Shown here in pieces: positions 8,307 through 15,034 of a DNA stretch of 20,493 nt (within the stretch, counting starts at the first letter, position 1; every line of letters starts with the position of its first letter). Origin of the DNA: JBALVO01 sp036961445. GTDB taxonomy: Bacteria; Pseudomonadota; Gammaproteobacteria; Pseudomonadales; Halieaceae. A model generated the notes under the pieces. That model made no database searches. It was given only the letters and a program-made list of their open reading frames with translations, and was not told where the DNA came from. The DNA lies in contig JBALVO010000061.1 in the NCBI GenBank assembly GCA_036961445.1, forward strand, positions 1 through 20,493. The letters run 5' to 3'. Made by a program: the position numbers and the translations under genes.

Positions 8307-8426
8307 ATGGATCAAGACCAGATAATAAAAGAGCACCTGTCAGCGGTCGCTTCTCAGGCTATATGGCTGGGCATGGCCCTGGGTATTGCGGCGGGGTTTG
8401 TGGCCGGGGTGTACTGGCCGTACTAA
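8307..8426 (+). CDS. Possible 39-residue single-span membrane protein
   Basis: The frame encodes a polar N-terminus (MDQDQIIKEHL) followed by one hydrophobic helix of about 23 residues ending in FVAGVYWPY, the layout of a small single-pass inner-membrane protein. An alternative ATG lies 18 bases upstream at 8289. There is no strong ribosome site, which keeps confidence low. A perfect 9-bp hairpin follows the stop at once, and another small gene starts 62 bases later on the same strand. Confidence 0.4.
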   Translation: MDQDQIIKEHLSAVASQAIWLGMALGIAAGFVAGVYWPY

Positions 8427-8429
8427 TAG

Positions 8430-8453
8430 GCAGATTGCAAATTGGCAATCTGC
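8430..8453 (+). promoter_or_regulatory. Perfect 9-bp inverted repeat between two small genes
   Basis: GCAGATTGC (8430-8438) and GCAATCTGC (8445-8453) are exact reverse complements around a 6-base loop, starting 4 bases after the stop at 8426. No T-run follows on the plus strand, so it is not a classical terminator. It could be an operator, an mRNA end-stabilising hairpin or an attenuator. Confidence 0.5.
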
Positions 8454-8487
8454 AACTCTCACGGCTGGCGGGGAGTAAAAAGGGGGC

Positions 8488-8661
8488 ATGATGACTACAC
8501 ACAGCAATCCAGTGGTGACCGAGATACCAGAGGAAGCCTACAAGCAAAATACGATATATCGCCCGTGGGTTGATATTAAGGCGGCGGAGACGACAGAAGC
8601 CGCGATACACAACATTCTCGGCCACGATAGCCGCCAGGGAGTGCAGCCGGACCACGGGTAG
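8488..8661 (+). CDS. Small hypothetical protein (57 aa)
   Basis: A 57-residue frame beginning MMTTHSNPVV and ending GVQPDHG, with AAGGGGG about one base from the first ATG (8488) and six bases from the second (8491); the second ATG has the better ribosome-site spacing. The product is soluble and acidic in its first half (TEIPEEAYKQ) and carries no Cys, signal or membrane segment. It follows the possible 39-residue membrane protein after 61 bases. I do not recognise a family. Confidence 0.45.
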   Translation: MMTTHSNPVVTEIPEEAYKQNTIYRPWVDIKAAETTEAAIHNILGHDSRQGVQPDHG

Positions 8662-8807
8662 GCACTATCCTGCTCACAATTCATCACCCTGGCAATAAAC
8701 GGTCTGCAGGAAGAGTCGGTACCTGGCCATGCAGGGATGTGCCGAATTGCTCGCCCTGGGTTCTGACGATGCCTGCTTTCACCTCTTTAACGCCATCATT
8801 GGGTCGC

Positions 8808-9260
8808 TCACGGATCCGAGGGCTTCTCAGCATTCCACAGCTCTAGCTGCGCCTGGCTCAACTCCCTATCGAATTTTTTCTTTTCTTCGAAGTACATGTG
8901 GGTATTATCCAGCATTTGGTGTTTCAGCTCAGCCCGCTCTTCATCACTAAGGTTCAAATTCTGCAGCCTCTTGGCCAGGGCAGCATCCTGAAGCTCATAA
9001 TCTTCTGATCGACGCGCAAAAACCTCCTTAATTTTGTATATATGTTCTTGTGCTTCCAGAATCTTAATGTCGTCCGAGACGACCATCGACGCGCCCATAT
9101 TTATACCAGACGACGCAGGGGCATCAATCGTGACTTCTTCGGTAGTCTTGCCGCAAGGTAGGTCTGAAAACTGAGTAGCACCTGCTTCATCTACACATTT
9201 ATAGACCTGTGCGTGAGCAGCCGCTGAAACCCAAATTACCAGTAGCATATATATTTTCAT
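8808..9260 (-). CDS. DUF4124 domain exported protein
   Basis: From the ATG at 9260 the protein has 150 residues: a Sec signal peptide (MKIYMLLVIWVSAAAHA, cleavage before QVYKC), a DUF4124 domain with the family's typical reading QVYKCVDEAGATQFSDLPCG, and a long charged helical C-terminus (about residues 70-145, rich in E, K, R and L) likely to form a coiled coil. DUF4124 proteins are periplasmic or envelope proteins of unknown function, usually reading VYKW; here Trp is Cys, and with the Cys of LPCG this gives a possible disulfide. The frame extends upstream to 9356 but the signal peptide decides the start. Neighbours give no functional clue. Confidence 0.8.
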   Translation of the reverse strand: MKIYMLLVIWVSAAAHAQVYKCVDEAGATQFSDLPCGKTTEEVTIDAPASSGINMGASMVVSDDIKILEAQEHIYKIKEVFARRSEDYELQDAALAKRLQNLNLSDEERAELKHQMLDNTHMYFEEKKKFDRELSQAQLELWNAEKPSDP

Positions 9261-9356
9261 CAGTTTCCACTTGGTATGCAGCTTAGCCAAGGATAGACCG
9301 AAACCTGAGAATAGTCGAAAGCGGACTTCAGTCAATATTTGGCACCGGTGTTGCAT

Positions 9357-9395
9357 CGACCGTTTAGATCGCGGGTGAAATCAGTCATTTTCATA
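9357..9395 (+). repeat. Dispersed degenerate repeat, copy C
   Basis: CGACCGTTTAGATCGC followed by ATCAGTCATTTTC aligns with the same-order blocks of copies A and B (CCGGTTGAGATCGC then ATAGCCGACATTTTC in B). It is the most diverged of the three. It sits between the DUF4124 gene and the small gene at 9459. Confidence 0.4.
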
Positions 9396-9458
9396 TTTAG
9401 CTCGGGCGAGCGAACAGGAATTCTTATGAATGTGGGGGCGCTAAACTGCAGGAGTAGA

Positions 9459-9668
9459 TTACGATTGCGCCTTTGCCAATTCCCACTTAAGACGGGCGAC
9501 ACGATTCTGGGCGACATCTAGTTCTTTCTCTGCTCTTTGGAGCAGGTCGAAAATGGCCTCAACCGACTCCTCCTTGGGTTCCTCTACGGCGTACCCTATA
9601 GGATTACCGCGCAGGTAATCATTGACGCGATTGTGCAATGATTCCTGGATCTGTTGCCTAGACACCAT
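9459..9668 (-). CDS. Small helical hypothetical protein (69 aa)
   Basis: The product MVSRQQIQES through WELAKAQS is almost entirely helical by composition, with a probable coiled coil in its second half (EAIFDLLQRAEKELDVAQ then NRVARLKWELAKAQS). It has no export signal. A GGGAGGGAG ribosome site lies just upstream of the ATG at 9668, the strongest such site in this accessory stretch, and a promoter-like pair lies 55-85 bases upstream. It is transcribed toward the DUF4124 gene, with 198 bases between them. No family recognised. Confidence 0.6.
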   Translation of the reverse strand: MVSRQQIQESLHNRVNDYLRGNPIGYAVEEPKEESVEAIFDLLQRAEKELDVAQNRVARLKWELAKAQS

Positions 9669-9988
9669 CGACTCCCTCCCTTACCAGGAATTGCCCCGAT
9701 GACCTTCGTGAAAACTGCTCTTATCTATAAAAAGGGTAGACCATTATTGTCATATTGCAAACCGCGGATTTGAATATGGCGCTGCAATTTGCGGCGCGCC
9801 CGGCCCATCCGCTTTGTCGTTTTTTCTTCACAGAAGATAGAAAGCATCTTTGTGCTAAAAATGGTCATCCGCCATGTGCTGCGTAAACCAGTTTAACCCG
9901 CAGTCGAAAGCAGTCTTTAGCGTAGCGATTTTCGGCCTACAGCGAGAGGCCGCCTCACCTCTTTTCGGCCTTTCGCCTTGCTCACTCG
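9669..9988. other. Intergenic stretch, promoter-like boxes only
   Basis: No gene is supported in these 320 bases. It contains the promoter-like boxes near 9724-9753 and a weak hairpin around 9933-9952 (CGGCCT with AGGCCG). The rest shows no structure I can support. Confidence 0.45.
9724..9753 (-). promoter_or_regulatory. Possible sigma70 promoter for the 69-aa gene
   Basis: On the minus strand, ATGACA (9753-9748, five of six to TTGACA) and TATAGA (9729-9724) are 18 bases apart, placed 55-85 bases before the ATG at 9668. Confidence 0.35.
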
Positions 9989-10504
9989 TTAATACTGTTG
10001 CTGGACCTGCCTACATTTGGCGGCTCGAAATATTCCCCAGTCGTTTAGTGTCGCTATCAAAGAGTCAGACCGCTCTTCTCTTACCTCTTCGACTACCAGA
10101 TACTCAAAAGCACCAGTTTGTCGATTTAATGTAAACTCAGTCGCATAAGAAATGTATAAATCACAACGTTCTTTGTCCTCGCAGTATTGGCGATGGCTTG
10201 CATCAAAGGTGATGTGCTCCTTTTCAACGTTGATATAGCCCTCTGAGTAGTTACCGCTCGCTTTGTACTGCGTGGGAGTTTCGTCTAACGCCAGGACTCT
10301 TGGCTCATCTCTGAGCGGATCCAGAATGGATATGGATTTCATGCCGCTGTCGATCGAAACCGAAATATGCTTGACTCTATTTGACGCCCAATCCATTCCT
10401 TCACAGTACAACTCGACGATTTTCTCCGTTTCACGGTTCTCATCGGCCAGGAAAAAGGGCGAGTAGGTTGTAGTAGCGACTATGATTAGCATTTTCTTAA
10501 GCAT
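9989..10504 (-). CDS. Hypothetical exported protein (171 aa)
   Basis: Starting at the ATG at 10504 gives a Sec-type signal (MLKKMLIIVATTTYSPFFLA) and a mature domain of about 150 residues containing four Cys (YCEGMDW, QYCEDKERCDLY and AAKCRQV), suited to two disulfides. The middle reads as beta strands (ISVSIDSGMKSISILD, EHITFDASH, DLYISYATEFTLNRQTGAFEYLVVEE). It may be a small periplasmic or secreted beta-rich protein. The frame continues upstream to 10567 but the signal peptide favours the inner start, which has a GGGAAGGG motif about 12 bases away. Base composition looks lower in G+C than the neighbouring operon, hinting at separate origin. No family recognised. Confidence 0.6.
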   Translation of the reverse strand: MLKKMLIIVATTTYSPFFLADENRETEKIVELYCEGMDWASNRVKHISVSIDSGMKSISILDPLRDEPRVLALDETPTQYKASGNYSEGYINVEKEHITFDASHRQYCEDKERCDLYISYATEFTLNRQTGAFEYLVVEEVREERSDSLIATLNDWGIFRAAKCRQVQQQY

Positions 10505-10740
10505 CAGATCAAAGCCCTTCCCTGGCTTTACATTGTCGTCCACTAACGTCTTCCAGGTCTTTATCATCTCGCGATTCCGCTCACGCTCTTAAGCTAGTCT
10601 GGCTTCAAGTCATGGCATGTTGAGGAGGACAGCAACAGTGAACCCATGCCAGTTTCTGGTTCAACCAATATTAGACCAAATGGCGGGAATTTGGCGAAAA
10701 CAGACATTATCGGTTCTGGACGAGTCTGGGGCTGCAAACG

Positions 10741-10781
10741 TCCGGTTGAGATCGCACCTCATAGCCGACATTTTCGGCAGT
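10741..10781 (+). repeat. Dispersed degenerate repeat, copy B
   Basis: The core CCGGTTGAGATCGCACCTCA runs into GCCGACATTTTCGGC, itself a 5-bp hairpin. It appears to be the best preserved copy and ends about 35 bases before the CYP153 remnant begins. An AGGAGG motif and a GTG-initiated open frame of about 52 codons run across it, but the frame reads as the repeat, not as a protein. Confidence 0.55.
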
Positions 10782-10815
10782 CGACTAGATCGATAGGAGG
10801 CCGCTTTGTGCCACC

Positions 10816-10980
10816 GGCAAGCGCCTGGCGGAACTTCAGCTGCACATTTTGTGGAAGCAGATTCTGCGCCGTCTTGAACGTATCGAAGTCGTCGGTGATG
10901 TCGAGCGCGTGCTGTCAAATTTCGTCAAGGGTTATACCTCAGTACCGGTAATCCTGCATCCGCGAGCCCGGCGATCTGCG
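10816..10980 (+). pseudogene. Truncated CYP153 3' end (paralogue remnant)
   Basis: These 165 bases align without indels to 6311-6475 of the intact CYP153 gene, with 12 mismatches by hand count (about 93% identity). In frame they encode GKRLAELQLHILWKQILRR and on to SVPVILHPRAR, the residues after the haem cysteine to the C-terminus. The original stop TGA (6467-6469) is CGA (10972-10974) here, so the frame reads on into unrelated sequence. Five of eleven changed codons are synonymous, and 59 consecutive bases (6408-6466) are identical. The other roughly 365 codons are missing; the dispersed repeat occupies the upstream side. This is a relic, not a functional P450. Confidence 0.9.
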
Positions 10981-11092
10981 CATAACCCTGACGTCATACC
11001 CACGCATCGCCAGGCGCGCTTTAACAAACTGGGACTGTCCAACCACATACTAACCCGTTATGAGGTGACCGAGCGCGAGGTACACGCGCAGC

Positions 11093-12031
11093 CTACGGCA
11101 TCACCTTCGAGGGCTCCACCACCGGCTTGATCGGCGGATGACTATCACGGCCATAGGCGAGCAGGACCTTGCGAATATAGTTTTGCGTCTCCTGAAAAGG
11201 CGGCACCCCCAGGTATTTCTCGACGGCCCGTTCGCCGGCATTGTATCCCGCCAGCGACAGGCGCAAGTCACCCTTAAAAAAGGATAACAACCACCGCATA
11301 TAGGCCATCCCGCCATGCAGGTTCTGCATCGGATCTGCCCTGTCCTTGACACCAAAACGGGCCGCGGTCGATGGAATCAATTGCATCAGCCCCAGCGCAT
11401 TCGCCGGTGAGCGCGCCTGGGGATTAAAATTGGATTCGGTCTGGATAATTGCCAGTATCAGGTTCGGGTCCAGGCCATAGTCAGGCGCCAGCTGACGTAC
11501 CCAGGTCGCAATTTGCTGGCGCTCCGGGGTATCCGTGCGCACGGCAGCGTCCCACTCCTGCCCTAATATCGTGGCGATGGCATAGGCATCGAAACGGCTT
11601 TTATAAGTACATCGGGGATCTCTGCGTATAAGTGGCTCTCCGACATAGGCAAGAAACCGGCGCGCCTTCAAGTCGCCATTGGCCGCCGCCACCTCCAGCC
11701 AGGCGGCAGCAAGATCCGTATCACGGGGGGCACCCAGACCATTGGCGTACATCCAGGCAAGGCGGATCTGGGCCGGCAGATGTCCAAGGCGGGCGGCGGC
11801 GCAATAGAGCTGCCGCGCACGGCCATAATCGCGACGATAGCCAATGGCGTGCTCATACTGGCTCGCCAGCTCTGTCAGTTCCACCGGATCGGGATCAGCC
11901 AGCAATACATTCCAATCCAATGTGGGTGTGGCAATCTGGCCGCGCGCGACAGTGGCTGCCAATAGCAAGGTAGTCAGCACCAATACCCTGCTCACGAAGG
12001 GACACATGTTACCGAGCGACACGGTATTCAC
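11093..12031 (-). CDS. Lytic transglycosylase (SLT domain) with Sel1-like repeats
   Basis: The 312-residue protein has a signal peptide (VSRVLVLTTLLLAATVARG), a region with Sel1/TPR-like repeats (about 50-130, including ARQLYCAAARLGHLPAQIRL and AWLEVAAANGDLKARRFL) and a C-terminal SLT domain (about 170-290). Catalytic Glu199 is in IQTESNFNPQARS, followed by NALGLMQLIPSTAARFGV and AGYNAGERAV. Such enzymes cleave the MurNAc-GlcNAc bond of peptidoglycan with formation of 1,6-anhydroMurNAc. The likely start is a GTG at 12031 overlapping the upstream stop (GTGA); an ATG at 12007 directly before the signal peptide is the alternative. It is the last gene of the operon, so its wall-opening activity is probably coupled to the ExbB/ExbD complex, for example to let a structure cross the wall; that is inference. 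Confidence 0.9.
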   Translation of the reverse strand: MNTVSLGNMCPFVSRVLVLTTLLLAATVARGQIATPTLDWNVLLADPDPVELTELASQYEHAIGYRRDYGRARQLYCAAARLGHLPAQIRLAWMYANGLGAPRDTDLAAAWLEVAAANGDLKARRFLAYVGEPLIRRDPRCTYKSRFDAYAIATILGQEWDAAVRTDTPERQQIATWVRQLAPDYGLDPNLILAIIQTESNFNPQARSPANALGLMQLIPSTAARFGVKDRADPMQNLHGGMAYMRWLLSFFKGDLRLSLAGYNAGERAVEKYLGVPPFQETQNYIRKVLLAYGRDSHPPIKPVVEPSKVMP

Positions 12032-12960
12032 CGGGGAAAGAACTCGATGGGTATTTTCGTGGTCACGATGGCACCACCGGGCTGCGCACCGAAATCAATG
12101 CCCGTGATAAGCGCCAGCAGTTGCTGTTCCAGCGACACCGATCCCAGTTCGCTACCGAGAATGACACAGTGGGTCACATTGCCCGCCGGTGCAATCGTGA
12201 TGCTGACAACGAGCTTGCCTTGCAAGCTGGCGTCACGGCGTAACTCACGATTATACAATGTGTACATGGCTCCCTTGTGGCGGTCCAACGCCTCCTGGAT
12301 CGCCGCCTGGCTGCGCACCCCGGCTGCCGCAGCTGCGGATATCTGCCCGCCTGTCTCCGCGCCGCCATCCGGTGCGCTGTTACCGTGCCGGGGTGATTCC
12401 CTGTCCGGCAGCCCGGCCGCGCCGAGAACCGATTGATGGGCAACCGCACCGTCACCGTCAATGCCCCCGCTGCCACGGGTCAGATCTGCGGTCAGCACAG
12501 AGGGCTGACGCGGATCAGCAGACCCGGGTTGATCCCTGTTTTCCATGCCTGAAAGACTACCGGTTTTCGGTGTACTCGCCTGCAGTTCGTCCAGAGCATC
12601 CGCCATAGCCAACACCCCGCTCTTCGCCGCCTTTTCACGTGGCGTCAGGACCCGAGCAACCAAGGTGGGCTCGGACCGAGTTTGTGGCGTTGGTACCGGC
12701 TTTACGGCCGGTGCGGCCGGTGCGGCGGGTAGTAGCGTCGGTTTCGATACTGGCCGCGGCGGTTCTGCCAGCAGTCGCACGCGACGCGGTGGCAGTTCGG
12801 TTGCGACACCCGCCTCGGGCGACGGCAGCCGGATGTAGGGTGTGGCTGCCCCGACGAGCAGACTTAAAGCCAACGTCTGCATCAGTATCCAGCGAAAACG
12901 GCGGTCCTCCTCATGGATCACCGACCAGGGGGAGCTTGCTTGCAGTGTCAGTGCAGGCAT
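12028..12960 (-). CDS. TonB-like protein with AgmX/PglI-type C-terminal domain
   Basis: From the ATG at 12960 the protein has 310 residues. One N-terminal membrane helix (about 23-42, FRWILMQTLALSLLVGAATP) is followed by a Pro/Ala-rich periplasmic stretch (about 50-110, with PPRRVRLLAEPPRPVSKP and PAAPAAPAVKPVP), a low-complexity linker, and a C-terminal domain (about 215-310). The C-terminal domain starts near IQEALDRHKGAMYTLYNREL and contains LQGKLVVSITIAPAGNV and ends KIPIEFFPR. That domain matches the AgmX/PglI C-terminal family, a TonB_C relative. By analogy with TonB or TolA it would carry force from the ExbB/ExbD motor to an envelope partner. The start lies 4 bases after the ExbD stop, and its stop overlaps the next start. 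Confidence 0.82.
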   Translation of the reverse strand: MPALTLQASSPWSVIHEEDRRFRWILMQTLALSLLVGAATPYIRLPSPEAGVATELPPRRVRLLAEPPRPVSKPTLLPAAPAAPAVKPVPTPQTRSEPTLVARVLTPREKAAKSGVLAMADALDELQASTPKTGSLSGMENRDQPGSADPRQPSVLTADLTRGSGGIDGDGAVAHQSVLGAAGLPDRESPRHGNSAPDGGAETGGQISAAAAAGVRSQAAIQEALDRHKGAMYTLYNRELRRDASLQGKLVVSITIAPAGNVTHCVILGSELGSVSLEQQLLALITGIDFGAQPGGAIVTTKIPIEFFPR

Positions 12961-12964
12961 AGCA

Positions 12965-13480
12965 CTACCCGCTACCCGTTGAACGCTGTCGCACCGACAG
13001 GGAAATGTTGCCATAGCCCGCCTCAGTACAGGTGAGCATGACCCGGTTGAGTAACGCAAATGGAATAGAGCTGTCGCCCATAATGGTGAGCTCCCGTTCT
13101 GCGCCCATTGTTACCCGCTCCACCGCACCCCGTGCACCCAGCGTCTGCAGTGCAGTGTGCAACGCCGGGATGGCAACTTGCTCGCCTTGCATGGCAGCCT
13201 CAACGGCGACAACCGGTTCACTCTCCAGCAGGATACTGTCCCGGGTGATCGTTATAACCGGTGTATTTCTGGGCTGTTGATTGGCGATCGATTCCGGCAG
13301 CTTAACCCGTGTGCTATAGGCATCCGGCACACTGTCCGTCGAGTGCACCAGGAAGAAGAACACCAGAATGGTAAACACGTCCATCAGCGCCACCAGATTC
13401 AATGTCGGCCAGCGCCGCGCTTGTTGCTGACGCTGCCGGCGCCACTTGAACTGAGGCGCGCCACGGGCCATCCGGGTCAC
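12965..13480 (-). CDS. ExbD/TolR-family protein, second copy
   Basis: A 171-residue ExbD/TolR-type protein: cytoplasmic basic N-terminus (FKWRRQRQQQARRW), one membrane helix carrying the family's essential acidic residue (NLVALMDVFTILVFFFLV, Asp34), and a periplasmic domain from about 50 to the end. In the family the Asp conducts protons with ExbB/TolQ. It begins with GTG at 13480, overlapping the previous stop by GTGA; an internal ATG at 13471 is possible. It is followed by the TonB-like gene. Conservation around the helix is closer to ExbD than in the first copy. Confidence 0.88.
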   Translation of the reverse strand: MTRMARGAPQFKWRRQRQQQARRWPTLNLVALMDVFTILVFFFLVHSTDSVPDAYSTRVKLPESIANQQPRNTPVITITRDSILLESEPVVAVEAAMQGEQVAIPALHTALQTLGARGAVERVTMGAERELTIMGDSSIPFALLNRVMLTCTEAGYGNISLSVRQRSTGSG

Positions 13481-13992
13481 AATGCACCCCGGCGAGCTGG
13501 TTCCGCTAACGGTGCGGCACCGAGCGCTATCAGCGGGAATAGTGCCACCTGCTCAACACTATCATCGTGTTGCAGCAATTGGACCCGCAATGCATCCAGT
13601 ACCTGTACCAACAGGTCATAGCTGATCTGGGGTTCCAGCAAAACAGTCGCCTCAAGGCTTTGCGGGTAGCGCGCCTTCAGCTCACTGGCCAGTGCTGCCA
13701 GTGACGCCAGCGCGCGCTCGTCACTCGATCGGTTAATCTGCGTAGGCTGCGACAGTCCACGGTAGCTCACCTCGATCACAGCCTGCCGGAGAACCACTTG
13801 CAGTTGTAGCGGGTCTTTGCCTGTGTCCGGCGCCAATTCCCCGCCGGCGGCTTGCAGCTCGATAATGCTCATCCGGGAAAAAACTGCAGTCACCAGCAGA
13901 AAGGGCACCAGTATCACCATCAGGCTGAGGAAAGCGGTCACATCAACCGTCTGCTCCTGCCGCCGGGTGGTTCTTTGCCAGCGAGGTCTCAC
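13477..13992 (-). CDS. ExbD/TolR-family protein, first copy (divergent)
   Basis: The GTG at 13992, overlapping the ExbB stop as GTGA, gives a 171-residue protein. The N-terminus is basic (RPRWQRTTRRQEQ); a helix follows with an acidic residue at its entrance (TVDVTAFLSLMVILVPFLLV, Asp17), then a periplasmic domain with LLEPQISYDLLVQVLDALR resembling the ExbD fold end. The frame is open upstream to 14349, but that part is antiframe to the ExbB gene and is not coding. Two ExbD-type genes next to one ExbB-type gene suggest a heteromeric motor, as in the Agl (AglR plus AglQ and AglS) complex of Myxococcus. The two copies are too different to be a recent duplication. Confidence 0.82.
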   Translation of the reverse strand: MRPRWQRTTRRQEQTVDVTAFLSLMVILVPFLLVTAVFSRMSIIELQAAGGELAPDTGKDPLQLQVVLRQAVIEVSYRGLSQPTQINRSSDERALASLAALASELKARYPQSLEATVLLEPQISYDLLVQVLDALRVQLLQHDDSVEQVALFPLIALGAAPLAEPARRGAL

Positions 13993-14642
13993 GCGCGTTC
14001 CCACTCCACAACCGCCGTGCCGGCAATGAGATTCGAAAGCCTGACCGTCACCATTTCCAGGGTATCGACGAGCTCCGATGTCTTGGTCTGCATAACGGCG
14101 TGTATCAGCAGTAGCGGAATAGCGACCATCAGGCCAAAGGACGTGGTGTTCATTGCAATGGAAATACTCGCCGACAGCAGGGCGGCTTTGTCGGCCGGGT
14201 CGGCTGCCGCGACGGTAGAGAACGCCTCCGTCAGGCCAATGATGGTCCCCAGCAAGCCCAGTAAGGTGGCGATATTGGCCAGGGTTGCCAGGTAGTGGGT
14301 GCGCTTCTCCAACCGCGGCACCATCTCGAGCAAGCCCTCTTCCATGCACATTTGAATTTCGTCGCTACTGCCCCGGTGTTTTGCCCGATTGAGGCCGTAA
14401 CCCAAAATTTTACTCACGGCCGCATCCGAATGCATCACAACCTCACGGGCAGCGTCATATTTGCCGCCTTCGAGTAAGGGCAAAACACGCTTCCAGATGC
14501 CGTTGTTCCGGCTGCGCACCAAGGTCAGATAGAGATAGCGTTCAATGGCGATGGCGGCGCCGACAGCCAGCACCAGCAGAATCGGATACATAAACGGTCC
14601 GCCGGACTGGAAGAAGCCGAGCACCTTGTACAACGTTTCCAT
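13989..14642 (-). CDS. MotA/TolQ/ExbB proton-channel family protein
   Basis: This 217-residue protein has the three-helix plan of ExbB/TolQ: TM1 about 15-36 (GGPFMYPILLVLAVGAAIAIE), a cytoplasmic loop, TM2 about 118-140 with LLGLLGTIIGLTEAFS, and TM3 about 157-182 with ISIAMNTTSFGLMVAIPLL. The GLLGTIIGL and AMNTTSFGL motifs are the family's channel-lining segments. It forms the stator-like pentamer through which proton flow drives the ExbD partners. The ATG at 14642 follows AAGGAG with 7-base spacing, the best ribosome site of the operon, so translation of the downstream coupled genes probably starts here. Closest functional parallels are ExbB, TolQ and AglR; which one applies cannot be settled by eye. 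Confidence 0.92.
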   Translation of the reverse strand: METLYKVLGFFQSGGPFMYPILLVLAVGAAIAIERYLYLTLVRSRNNGIWKRVLPLLEGGKYDAAREVVMHSDAAVSKILGYGLNRAKHRGSSDEIQMCMEEGLLEMVPRLEKRTHYLATLANIATLLGLLGTIIGLTEAFSTVAAADPADKAALLSASISIAMNTTSFGLMVAIPLLLIHAVMQTKTSELVDTLEMVTVRLSNLIAGTAVVEWERA

Positions 14643-14670
14643 AGTAAACTCCTTGTCAAATTCCCATTAA

Positions 14671-15003
14671 CTAGCGCGCCGTCTCGGCAGTGGCTGCTGA
14701 GCCTGGCGGCGCAGGCGCAGGTGATGGACTCTCGAGGCTGCCGCCCTCACGCTGTAACTCCAACTCACGCTGGAATAAATCGCGTTCCAACGGTTGTTTT
14801 TCTTCCCCAATCTCACCTTCCAGCGTGCCGCTTTCAAGGCGTGTACCTACCCGTTTCCACGGCGCAATATAGAGTGTTCGAGGTAACTCCTGGTCGCCCT
14901 TGATGACAATGGAGTCCTGTTCCAGCTGTTCATCGGCGCCTGGGGATCCCATCCAAAAACAGAGAACAACAAGCAAAAACACGGTACTCAGTCTCAATTG
15001 CAT
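14671..15003 (-). CDS. Small exported hypothetical protein in motor operon
   Basis: A 110-residue protein with a Sec signal (MQLRLSTVFLLVVLCFWMG, cleavage near GADE) and a short mature part containing a strand-like SIVIKGDQELPRTLYIAPWK and a tail rich in Glu, Pro and Ala. The Lys-Gly-Asp and LPRTLYIAPWK region looks conserved-type, the tail low complexity. A GTGGAG ribosome site precedes the ATG at 15003, 22 bases after the TPR gene; the ExbB gene follows 28 bases later. I know no name for it; the position suggests an accessory periplasmic part of the motor. Confidence 0.75.
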   Translation of the reverse strand: MQLRLSTVFLLVVLCFWMGSPGADEQLEQDSIVIKGDQELPRTLYIAPWKRVGTRLESGTLEGEIGEEKQPLERDLFQRELELQREGGSLESPSPAPAPPGSAATAETAR

Positions 15004-15020
15004 AAGCTAATGCTCCACCT

Positions 15021-15034
15021 GGTCGCTAGCGACC
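15021..15034. repeat. Perfect 14-bp palindrome at TPR gene end
   Basis: GGTCGCTAGCGACC is its own reverse complement and spans the TPR gene stop codon (15026-15028), just upstream of the next gene's ribosome site. It could be an operator or a short mRNA hairpin; it may equally be chance. Confidence 0.35.

Larger units (their letters stand above)
10505..11092. other. Intergenic stretch with repeat and P450 relic
   Basis: This 588-base gap between the exported hypothetical gene and the transglycosylase holds repeat copy B (10741-10781) and the CYP153 relic (10816-10980). From 10981 to 11092 nothing is recognised, including no clear terminator for the minus-strand operon that ends at 11093. Confidence 0.6.

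Noticed and set aside
9874..10134. 86-codon plus-strand frame over the end of the exported hypothetical gene
   Set aside because: No ribosome site, no family resemblance, and it is antisense to a better-supported gene.
10639..10797. GTG-started frame of about 52 codons behind an AGGAGG motif
   Set aside because: It consists mostly of the dispersed repeat and has no protein-like pattern; the purine-rich motif is likely chance.
10646..10951. 101-codon plus-strand frame across the repeat and P450 relic
   Set aside because: It reads the repeat and the P450 relic in the wrong frame; the relic's true frame gives P450 sequence.
12961..13059. Upstream extension of the TonB-like frame into the second ExbD
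   Set aside because: The added residues are an off-frame reading of the ExbD 3' end; the ATG at 12960 places the membrane helix correctly.
13993..14349. Upstream extension of the first ExbD frame
   Set aside because: It overlaps ExbB, which is clearly coding in another frame; the GTG at 13992 gives a normal ExbD length.
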